Positions 6,627 through 13,782 of a stretch of 32,701 nucleotides of DNA are shown piece by piece. Position 1 is the stretch's first letter. The number at the start of each line of letters is the position of its first letter. Both the position numbers and the translations under genes were made by a program. The notes under the pieces are model-generated. The model did no database searches and was not told the DNA's origin. It saw only the letters and a list, made by a program, of their open reading frames with translations. Origin of the DNA: Bacteroidales bacterium. GTDB lineage: Bacteria; Bacteroidota; Bacteroidia; Bacteroidales; F082. The stretch is from NCBI GenBank assembly GCA_017539045.1, contig JAFYHS010000020.1, forward strand, positions 1 through 32,701. Reading direction: 5' to 3'.

Positions 6627-8550
6627 CATAAAAAAACTGCTATTGCTCACAGCAACCATGCTGATGTGCGTTTGGGCCTCCGCCCAAACCCAACAGGGCT
6701 ACGTGAAGACCAAAGGTCGTATGGTGAAAGGCAAACTGGTGCCAGGCCAAGGCCTGAAAGGCGCCACGGTGTCGGTGCAAGGCCGTACCTCCGTGCTGGT
6801 CAATAGCGACGACGGAGCCTTCTCCTTCCCCGTCGCCGAGCCACAGTTCCGCTTGGACTCGGTAAGGAAGAAAGGCTACCAACTGGTCGACATGGACGCT
6901 TGCCCTAAGACTTACAAACGCTCAGGCAACCCGCTCTACATCGTCATGGAGACCCCTGAACAACAGCTCCAAGACAAGCTCAACGCAGAGAAGAAGATAC
7001 GCCGCAACCTACAGAAACAGCTGCAAGACAAGGAGGACGAGATAGAAGCCCTCAAGGAAGAGAACAAAATCACGCTGGAGGAATACCAGAAGTCGCTGCA
7101 GCAGCTCTATGCCGAGCAGGAAAGCAACGAACAGCTCATCGCCGACATGGCGAAACGCTACTCCGAGTTGGACTACGACCAGCTGGATGAATTCTACCGC
7201 CAGGTGTCATACTGCATCGAGAACGGCGAACTGGTGAAGGCCGACTCACTCCTCAACACCCGTGGCGACCTCAGCAAGCAGGTGGAGGAACAGCTGCAAA
7301 AAGGCCAAGCCATCAAGGCGCAAGAAGAACAACTGGGCAAAGCCAAGGCCGTCCATGCCGCCGACCAGGAAGAGCTGGCCCGCCGCTGCTATAGCTTCTA
7401 CGAGACCTTCGCCGCACAGCACATGAACGACACGGCCGCCTATTATCTGGAGCTCCGCGCCGCCTTGGACACAACGAGAATAGAATGGCAGAACGACGCT
7501 GGCACCTTCATCGACGACTACCTTGCCGACTACGACAAAGCCCTCTCCTATTACACTAGGATCTTGGGCATCTCCATGGCACAGCCCGAAATCAACACCA
7601 TGAATCTCATCTCCTCGCTCAACAACATCGGCTACATCCATGCTGAGTTGGGTGACTATGCGAACGCTTCACAATACTACCTCCAAGCCAAGGATATGTC
7701 AGAGGCCGCTTTGGGACACCTCCACCCCCAAACGGCCAACATCTATCTGAACCTGGGCTCCAACTACTCCGCCATGGGCGATTATGACAAAGCGCTGGAC
7801 TATACCAACAACGCCATCGAAATCTACGAACAGACCATGGACCCCAGCGATCCCATCTTGGCCTCCGCCTACAACAACCTAGGCCACTGCTATTCCGAGA
7901 AAGACGAGATAGAGAAGGCATTGGAATACTATTTCAAGTCCTTGGCCATCCGCGTCAAAGCCTATGGGGCAAAGCATCCCGAAGTTTCGTTGAGCTACAA
8001 CAACATAGGCTACTGCTATCTTCAGCTTCTCGATTACACCACTGGTTTGAATTACCTTGAAAAGTCATTGGGAATCAGTGAGGAGGTCCTTGGGAGCAGC
8101 CATCCTACTACGACCTATATGTACAACAACATAGGGTTTTTGTATACCCGTATCGGCGAAAACGAGAAGGGGCTCGAATACTATGAGAAAGCCTTGGAAG
8201 CAAGGAAAAAAGTATTGGGCGAAAACAACGACCATACCGCCGTTTGCTACGACAACATCGGCAATGTATACACTAAGATGGGCGAATACGACAAAGCCTT
8301 GGAAAACAACAGAAAGGCGCTCGAGATCCGTAAGAAGACCCTTGGCGAAGACCATCCCGACCTGGGTTATTCCTATTACAACATCGGCTTCGCCTACGCC
8401 AACCAAGGCAAATACATGGAAGCCCTCGAATATTACAACATGGCATATGAGCTGTTGAAGAAAGGCCTGGGCGAGGAACACAGCGACACGCAATACGCCA
8501 AGCAAAGCATAGAACAAATACAACAGAAGCTAAAAGAAGAGAAACAATGA
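6610..8550 (+). CDS. Exported TPR protein with carboxypeptidase-regulatory-like domain (paralog 2)
   Basis: Encodes 646 aa and has the same architecture as the preceding gene: signal peptide ending near WASA/QT (residues 25-26), carboxypeptidase-regulatory-like domain, charged coiled-coil-like region, and about seven to eight 42-aa TPR units in the C-terminal half. The N-terminal 210 residues are strongly conserved between the paralogs, including LIADMAKRYSELDYDQLDEF, while the TPR halves have diverged. That suggests a shared N-terminal partner and different TPR ligands. Codons here are mostly GC-ending, apart from a more AT-ending patch around 7990-8230. The start lies 17 nt inside the previous gene and the stop overlaps the TIR gene start by 4 nt, so translation is probably coupled. 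Probable location: periplasm. Confidence 0.88.
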   Translation: MKQKNDIKKLLLLTATMLMCVWASAQTQQGYVKTKGRMVKGKLVPGQGLKGATVSVQGRTSVLVNSDDGAFSFPVAEPQFRLDSVRKKGYQLVDMDACPKTYKRSGNPLYIVMETPEQQLQDKLNAEKKIRRNLQKQLQDKEDEIEALKEENKITLEEYQKSLQQLYAEQESNEQLIADMAKRYSELDYDQLDEFYRQVSYCIENGELVKADSLLNTRGDLSKQVEEQLQKGQAIKAQEEQLGKAKAVHAADQEELARRCYSFYETFAAQHMNDTAAYYLELRAALDTTRIEWQNDAGTFIDDYLADYDKALSYYTRILGISMAQPEINTMNLISSLNNIGYIHAELGDYANASQYYLQAKDMSEAALGHLHPQTANIYLNLGSNYSAMGDYDKALDYTNNAIEIYEQTMDPSDPILASAYNNLGHCYSEKDEIEKALEYYFKSLAIRVKAYGAKHPEVSLSYNNIGYCYLQLLDYTTGLNYLEKSLGISEEVLGSSHPTTTYMYNNIGFLYTRIGENEKGLEYYEKALEARKKVLGENNDHTAVCYDNIGNVYTKMGEYDKALENNRKALEIRKKTLGEDHPDLGYSYYNIGFAYANQGKYMEALEYYNMAYELLKKGLGEEHSDTQYAKQSIEQIQQKLKEEKQ

Positions 8551-9677
8551 ACCCACAGTTCAAATACTACGCCTTTATCAGCTACAATGCCAAAGACACG
8601 GCATGGGGTAAAAAACTACAGAAAAAGCTGGAGCACTACAAGTTGCCGACCCAACTTTGCAACGAGCACAACTGGCCAAGGAAACCCATCAAGCCCGTGT
8701 TCTTCGCCCCTACCGACATTCAGCCCGGAGGCCTCTCCAACGAGCTTCAAGAGCGGCTGAAAGCCTCAGAGCATCTCATTGTCATCTGTTCACCCAACTC
8801 GGCCAAGTCGGAATGGGTGGGGCGCGAGATAGAGTATTTCCACAGCCTCGGACGTCCCAACAACATCCATTTCTTTATCGTGGATGGCACGCCTCACAGC
8901 GGCGACCCGGAAACGGAATGCTTCAACCCCGTCATCGACAAGCTTGGGTTGCCTGAGATCCTCGGCGCCAACGTCAACGAGAAGATCTACCGCTGGCAAT
9001 GGCTCAATAGGGAACGCGCCTATGCACAGCTCGTGTCAAAGCTCCTCGGCGTGGAGTTCGACGCCATCTGGCAACGACACAAAAGGCAACTCATCCGAAA
9101 GATGGCTTTATGGGCCATAGGCATCATCGCCGTCATCGCCACCCTGCTTGGTGTGCGCAAAGCCAACCAACCCTTCGACGCCGAAATACGCCTGAGCGAA
9201 GCCTCCATCAACAACCCCATGCTGCCGCCTATCCAAGACGCCATAGTCACGCTGACCCTCGACAATGAAACGAAGAAAGACACCCTGTCGTCGCCCGACG
9301 CAGGCCTGACCTTCAAGAACATCCCCCACCGTTATCTCGACCAACCCATCCATATCACCGTGACCTGTAAGGACTTCCTTGACACTGACACCACCGCCAC
9401 CTTGACGAGAAACACGCTGCTGCAGATCAGACGCGACCCCTCAGTCTATGGCGACATCCATTTCAAACTATGGAACATCAACACCGAAGAGAGCGTCAAC
9501 TCCACCATAGTGAGCATCCAAGGACAGCAAGCACTCTCCGACACCAATGGCATGGTAAAGCTGATGATTCCTTTGGAAAAACAACGCAAGGCCTATAAAA
9601 TCGAAACCGAACTGAATCTGGTCAACGACTCCATCTTCATGCCTTGTGGCGAAGATGATGTGATTCTGGTGCAATGA
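8547..9677 (+). CDS. Membrane-anchored TIR domain protein with extracytoplasmic beta domains
   Basis: Encodes 376 aa. Residues 5 to about 170 form a TIR domain: box 1 YYAFISYNAKD at 7-17, VFFAPTDIQPGG at 51-62, LIVICSPNSAKSEWVGREIEYF at 77-98. E94 sits at the position of the catalytic glutamate of NAD-cleaving TIR enzymes (S-x-W-x-x-x-E pattern). A positively charged stretch (HKRQLIRK) leads into one membrane span at about 186-203, so the TIR side should be cytosolic. Residues about 206-376 look like one or two carboxypeptidase-regulatory/Ig-like beta domains on the periplasmic side, similar in style to the N-termini of the two TPR proteins. It overlaps the preceding TPR gene (ATGA) and ends the seven-gene run. 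TIR domains can make ADP-ribose-type signals or deplete NAD; which applies here is unknown. Confidence 0.88.
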   Translation: MNPQFKYYAFISYNAKDTAWGKKLQKKLEHYKLPTQLCNEHNWPRKPIKPVFFAPTDIQPGGLSNELQERLKASEHLIVICSPNSAKSEWVGREIEYFHSLGRPNNIHFFIVDGTPHSGDPETECFNPVIDKLGLPEILGANVNEKIYRWQWLNRERAYAQLVSKLLGVEFDAIWQRHKRQLIRKMALWAIGIIAVIATLLGVRKANQPFDAEIRLSEASINNPMLPPIQDAIVTLTLDNETKKDTLSSPDAGLTFKNIPHRYLDQPIHITVTCKDFLDTDTTATLTRNTLLQIRRDPSVYGDIHFKLWNINTEESVNSTIVSIQGQQALSDTNGMVKLMIPLEKQRKAYKIETELNLVNDSIFMPCGEDDVILVQ

Positions 9678-11558
9678 TCACCTTTCTTCCTTAAAACGTA
9701 CTATGGCATCGATAATCTCATCGTTATCGTCAGATATGGTGAGAATCATGTTCTTGAAGATGCCACGGTCGCTTAAGTCCTTAAGCAACGTATAGGCAGG
9801 CATATAGTGCGTGTAGTACTCCTTGCCCATGAAAATCATAGGGCTGGCATAGCCCACGCTCTCATAATGGTTCTGCCCAGCGTCTTGGAAGATCTCCTGC
9901 ATGGTACCCGCACTTCCTGGCGTATAGATGATGCCGCCCTTGGCGATGGTGACGATGCCGTCCTCACGCACGCTGTTATCGAAATACTTGGCGATGTCGG
10001 TGGCAAAAGGTGCTGTCGGCTCGTGACCATAATACCATGTCGGGATAGCCAAGCTACGGTATTCGGATTGCAATGGGAAGCGCTCCATCACCTCGAAGGA
10101 ACGACGCAGCCAACCTTCGTCTTTGTAGGTAGCCGAAGGAATGAGCATATCCACAGCCTCGTTCACCTCATCCTCGCTCCTACCCGCCATCCAAGACCCG
10201 AGATGCGTGGCTTCCATGGCTCCTGGGCCACCGCCTGTCACCATCAGCTTCCCCATTTCAGTGAGCTTCTTGCTCAAGAAGACAATCTGGCGATAGCCTG
10301 GCTCAGTACGACTTAAGGCATGGCCACCCATGATGCCGATGACATCCTTCTCGTCGTAAAGGCTCAGCATATTGTATAAGGCATGGCTGATGAAATGGTC
10401 GTGTAATGAGCGTGCCAAGGTCTCACGGACAGCATGGCCTTGTTTACCCTGGTCGATGTAATGCTTATACACCTTGGTATCATAACACGTCTCATAGGTC
10501 GAATCATCATGATAGTCATAGCCATTATATAGGACCTTGTACGTATATAGACCCTTTGGATAGGTTGAAAACGGCTTGCCTAGCTTAGGAATGAATAGGC
10601 TAAGGTCGTCCTTGCCCACCTCTTTCAGCACACGATTGACGATGCCAGCGGCGTCAAGCCCGAACTTGTGCATCAGCGCCGATGCCTGTCCCGACTCACC
10701 AAAGCAGTCGTCCATGCCGATTCGGTACACCCTGATCGGGTGGTTCTCACAGAAAAACTCGGCCACCGCACTACCCAAGCCACCCGCTATCTGATGCTCC
10801 TCAACGGTGAAAATCAAACGTGTGTCATCGGCGGCCTTTTTCAGCATCTCGCCATCCAACGGTTTGATGGTATGCATATTGATGACTCTTGTAGAGATAC
10901 CCATATGCTCAAGCATATGAGCGGCTTCGAGCGACTCCCACACCTCGTGTCCCGTAGCCACCAACGTGATGTCGGTGCCCTCACGCATCAGCTGGGCCTT
11001 TCCTATCTCAAAGTCTTGGTTCTCATCCGTGAAGTCAGGCACCGCCTCACGACCGAAACGGATGTAGACTGGGCCGTCACACTCGAGGATGGCTTTCTCT
11101 GTGGCAATCTTGGCCTGCGTGGCGTCACAAGGCGAGATGACCGTCATGTTAGGCAACACCCGCATGGTAGCAACGTCTTCCAACGCCTGATGCGTGGCTC
11201 CGTCGGGACCCACAGAAACGCCTGCATGGGCGCCACCGATGACAACGTGGACATTGTTGTAGCATACCGAGATACGAATCTGATCGTTGGCGCGATGCGC
11301 AGCAAACACGCCATAAGTGCTAAATACGGGCATCTTGCCACTCAGGGCCAGTCCTGCAGCCGTAGCCACGGCATCCTGTTCGGCAATGCCCATGGAGAAG
11401 AAACGCTCAGGAAATGCGTCAGCGAAGAGGTTCATCCCCACCGAGTTGGTGATGTCGGCCCCCATGCCAACCACCCTTTTGTCTTTCTGAGCCGCAGCAA
11501 GGACACCCTCGCCGAAGCCTGTCTTTGTGGCTTTGTTGCCTTTATTTGTATAGTTCAT
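9678..11558 (-). CDS. Transketolase C-terminal subunit fused to a LOG-type nucleotide 5'-monophosphate phosphoribohydrolase domain
   Basis: Encodes 626 aa in one uninterrupted frame. Residues 1 to about 315 are a transketolase C-terminal subunit, with GIAEQD at 57-62 (the catalytic glutamate loop that binds thiamine diphosphate), AHAGVSVGPDGATHQ at 110-124 and the usual C-terminal domain to GLDAAGIVNRVLKEV. Residues about 385-626 are a LOG/LDC-like Rossmann domain: GGHALSR at 411-417, VTGGGPGAMEA at 440-450 and PGSAGTMQEIF at 547-557, the counterpart of PGGxGTxxE with E555. LOG enzymes split nucleoside monophosphates into base and ribose 5-phosphate, and ribose 5-phosphate is a transketolase substrate. 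The linker is about 320-385. The gene overlaps the N-terminal subunit gene by 17 nt, and its stop directly abuts the stop of the convergent TIR gene. Confidence 0.88.
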   Translation of the reverse strand: MNYTNKGNKATKTGFGEGVLAAAQKDKRVVGMGADITNSVGMNLFADAFPERFFSMGIAEQDAVATAAGLALSGKMPVFSTYGVFAAHRANDQIRISVCYNNVHVVIGGAHAGVSVGPDGATHQALEDVATMRVLPNMTVISPCDATQAKIATEKAILECDGPVYIRFGREAVPDFTDENQDFEIGKAQLMREGTDITLVATGHEVWESLEAAHMLEHMGISTRVINMHTIKPLDGEMLKKAADDTRLIFTVEEHQIAGGLGSAVAEFFCENHPIRVYRIGMDDCFGESGQASALMHKFGLDAAGIVNRVLKEVGKDDLSLFIPKLGKPFSTYPKGLYTYKVLYNGYDYHDDSTYETCYDTKVYKHYIDQGKQGHAVRETLARSLHDHFISHALYNMLSLYDEKDVIGIMGGHALSRTEPGYRQIVFLSKKLTEMGKLMVTGGGPGAMEATHLGSWMAGRSEDEVNEAVDMLIPSATYKDEGWLRRSFEVMERFPLQSEYRSLAIPTWYYGHEPTAPFATDIAKYFDNSVREDGIVTIAKGGIIYTPGSAGTMQEIFQDAGQNHYESVGYASPMIFMGKEYYTHYMPAYTLLKDLSDRGIFKNMILTISDDNDEIIDAIVRFKEER

Positions 11559-12351
11559 TCAAAAACTCCTTTACTTGTTCTTTGCTCGGCACCTTCCCAT
11601 GCCATTGGTTGTTGTCTTCGATGCTCTTCACGCCCTTACCCATGATGGTATCGGCAATGATGACGGTAGGCTTGCTTTTCTCTTGGTCGGCCATGTCAAG
11701 GGCCATCTTGATTTGTCCCATATCGTGACCGTCAATCTCTATCGTATGCCACCCGAAAGCGGCCCATTTGTCGCGCAAGGGATCGATGGCCATCACCTTC
11801 TCGGTGCCGCCATCAATCTGCAAACGGTTGCGGTCGATGATGACACAGAGGTTGTCGACCAGATGGTGAGCCGCCGCCATAGCCGTCTCCCACACACTTC
11901 CCTCCTGCTGCTCGCCATCACCCATGATGCAGAACACACGATTAGACTTGCCGTCCATCTTGGCCGACAAAGCCATGCCCAACGCTACGCCAATCCCTTG
12001 TCCTAAGCTGCCCGAGCAAGTCTCCAAACCAGGCAGGCAGAACACATAACTCGGATGCCCTTGCAAGCGGCTTCCCAACTTACGCAGCGTCAGCATCTCC
12101 TCTTCCGGGAAATAGCCTGCCGCCGCCAAGGTGGCATATAAAACGGGAGCCGTATGCCCTATGGAAAGCACCACCTTATCGCGGTCCTCCCAATCGGGGT
12201 GCTTGGGGTCGTGACGCATATGGTTGAAATACAAAACGGTGAAGATGTCCGCCAAATCGAGGGAGCCGCCCGTATGTCCCGAGCCAGCCTCCGCCAAGGC
12301 GGTCAATATCAATTCGCGGATATGCCGCGCTTTTGCTTCCAAATCTATCAT
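11542..12351 (-). CDS. Transketolase N-terminal subunit
   Basis: Encodes 269 aa, the usual length for the N-terminal half of a split transketolase. It carries GSGHTGGSL at residues 23-31, SIGHTAP at 63-69 and the thiamine-diphosphate motif that starts GDGEQQEGS at 144-152 and ends in IDRNRLQ at 172-178. It should pair with the C-terminal half encoded by the next gene to form one active transketolase of the non-oxidative pentose phosphate pathway. Start and stop both overlap neighbouring genes: 4 nt with the DUF456 gene and 17 nt with the C-terminal subunit, which indicates one transcript with coupled translation. Cytosolic. Confidence 0.93.
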   Translation of the reverse strand: MIDLEAKARHIRELILTALAEAGSGHTGGSLDLADIFTVLYFNHMRHDPKHPDWEDRDKVVLSIGHTAPVLYATLAAAGYFPEEEMLTLRKLGSRLQGHPSYVFCLPGLETCSGSLGQGIGVALGMALSAKMDGKSNRVFCIMGDGEQQEGSVWETAMAAAHHLVDNLCVIIDRNRLQIDGGTEKVMAIDPLRDKWAAFGWHTIEIDGHDMGQIKMALDMADQEKSKPTVIIADTIMGKGVKSIEDNNQWHGKVPSKEQVKEFLNELYK

Positions 12352-12848
12352 AAAATGGCTATTAACTCTTTAACGATGTAATAAATGCACACACAAGCAT
12401 AAATCACTTTGATGCCCGTGCCACATATGAATCCGATAAACGACCCGATGGCCGAACGCCATGCCTTATGGTCGTCGGTACCCGCATTTTTCTCGCCGAT
12501 ATAGGCACCGATAAAGGGGCCCAACAAGATGGCGATAAAGCCGATGGGCATGGCTAAAGTAACCAACAAACCCAGGAAGAGGCCTATGGTACTGCCCCGA
12601 ACACCCGCCTTGGTGCCACCGAAATGCTTCGTTCCCCACACGGGGACGACATAATCCACAGTAAAGACAATAGCACCTATCACACCCATAATGATCAAGA
12701 ACTTGGGCGAGAAACTGACACCTTCGGCAAAAGAAAGCGCCAACAAAGCTAGAAAACTGAACGGTGTTCCGGCAATGCCTGGAACAACCGCTCCGACAAT
12801 ACCAATCAAGGCCAAGATTATGGACAATGCGATGAGAAAATACAGCAT
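12348..12848 (-). CDS. DUF456 family membrane protein
   Basis: Encodes 166 aa, mostly hydrophobic. The DUF456 pattern is visible: an N-terminal span with VGAVVPGIAGTPFSFLALL, a central WGTKHFGGTKAGVRGSTIG followed by LGLLVTLAMP, and a LLGPFIGAYIGE motif near residue 110. About four to five membrane segments. The function of the family is unknown. It is the first gene of the leftward unit with the split transketolase; its stop overlaps the next start by 4 nt. Pairing with transketolase may be only transcriptional. Confidence 0.88.
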   Translation of the reverse strand: MLYFLIALSIILALIGIVGAVVPGIAGTPFSFLALLALSFAEGVSFSPKFLIIMGVIGAIVFTVDYVVPVWGTKHFGGTKAGVRGSTIGLFLGLLVTLAMPIGFIAILLGPFIGAYIGEKNAGTDDHKAWRSAIGSFIGFICGTGIKVIYACVCIYYIVKELIAIL

Positions 12849-12890
12849 GACTTCGTTGATGGATAGTGAGTTTTAACGTCAATTTGCCTG

Positions 12891-12898
12891 CGAAGATA
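12891..12898 (-). promoter_or_regulatory. Possible -7 element for the DUF456-transketolase unit
   Basis: The minus strand reads TATCTTCG, one base off TAnnTTTG, about 43 nt before the DUF456 start. The matching -33 position reads TTTC, a weak match. Confidence 0.35.
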
Positions 12899-12906
12899 GT
12901 AAAAAT

Positions 12907-12937
12907 TTTGTTTTCTGAAAAATCAGCATTACATTTG
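12907..12937 (+). promoter_or_regulatory. Bacteroidota promoter for the PorV-like gene
   Basis: TTTG at 12907-12910 and TACATTTG at 12930-12937 are separated by exactly 19 bp, a textbook match to the -33/-7 consensus. The ATG follows 19 nt downstream at 12957. Confidence 0.85.
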
Positions 12938-12956
12938 CACCATAAAACACTTTAAC

Positions 12957-13781
12957 ATGAAGAAAACTCTACTCCTCATAACCCTAATCCTTTCAACCTC
13001 AACCCTTTTCGCCTACGACCTCATCCATCCTATCGGGGGTCGCGCCGCCGCCATGGGAGGCTCGTCGGTGGCCTCGCAAGGGTTGTGGGCCATGCAGAAC
13101 AATCCTGCTGGGATGGCCAATTTGGAGAAGATCAGCCTCGGCTTGTATTACGAAAACCGCTGGATGCTCCCCGAGACGGCATACAAATGCGGCGCCTTCG
13201 CCCTACCCACCAAATTTGGCACTTTGGGACTTAGCTTCAACCAATTCGGCTCCTCAAAATACAACGAGAACAAATTAGGCCTCGCCTATGCCAAAGACTT
13301 CGGGCGCTACCTTCAAATCGGGCTCCAACTTGACTACCTCATGCTCAAGATTGGCAACGACTACGGCAAATTCAGCGCGCTTACCTTCGAACTGGGCATC
13401 CAGTCGCATGTCACCGACAAACTGACCTTGGGCACCTACGTCTTCAACCCCGTCAGCTTCAGCTTCGAGCAGACCCTCAACCATGAGAAATTACCCATCG
13501 TGATGCGTTTCGGACTGGCCTACCAGTTCACCAAAGACTTCGTCGGACAATGCGAGATCGAGAAAGACACTGAACGCGAAGGTGTCAGCCTGCGGGGCGG
13601 CTTGGAATACGAGGCCGTCAGGAACTTTTACATCCGCGCTGGCGTCCAGACCAACCCGGGCATCCTCAGCTTCGGACTGGGTTATGCCATCAGTTTCGCA
13701 CAGATCAACGTGGCAGCGCAGCTGCACAACGAACTGGGTGCCTCCGTACAAATCGGCATGATCTTCAGCATAGGTAAGTGA
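12957..13781 (+). CDS. PorV/PorQ-like outer-membrane beta-barrel protein
   Basis: Encodes 274 aa with a signal peptide ending near STLFA (about residue 19). The mature N-terminus has IGGRAAAMGGSSVASQG then NNPAGMANLEK, the opening typical of PorV/PorQ/FadL-like outer-membrane proteins of Bacteroidota. The rest alternates short amphipathic strands ending in aromatic residues, and the last strand reads GASVQIGMIFSIGK. PorV-type proteins act in type IX secretion as shuttle or scaffold; PorQ binds cell-surface components. Here it is short and the precise role is open. It is driven by a clear promoter and is followed after 1 nt by the HhH outer-membrane gene, so the two form an operon. Confidence 0.75.
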   Translation: MKKTLLLITLILSTSTLFAYDLIHPIGGRAAAMGGSSVASQGLWAMQNNPAGMANLEKISLGLYYENRWMLPETAYKCGAFALPTKFGTLGLSFNQFGSSKYNENKLGLAYAKDFGRYLQIGLQLDYLMLKIGNDYGKFSALTFELGIQSHVTDKLTLGTYVFNPVSFSFEQTLNHEKLPIVMRFGLAYQFTKDFVGQCEIEKDTEREGVSLRGGLEYEAVRNFYIRAGVQTNPGILSFGLGYAISFAQINVAAQLHNELGASVQIGMIFSIGK

Positions 13782-13782
13782 C

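Noticed and set aside
10668-11645. Plus-strand 325-codon open frame opposite the transketolase genes
   Set aside because: It mirrors conserved transketolase coding sequence and has no recognisable domain or promoter.
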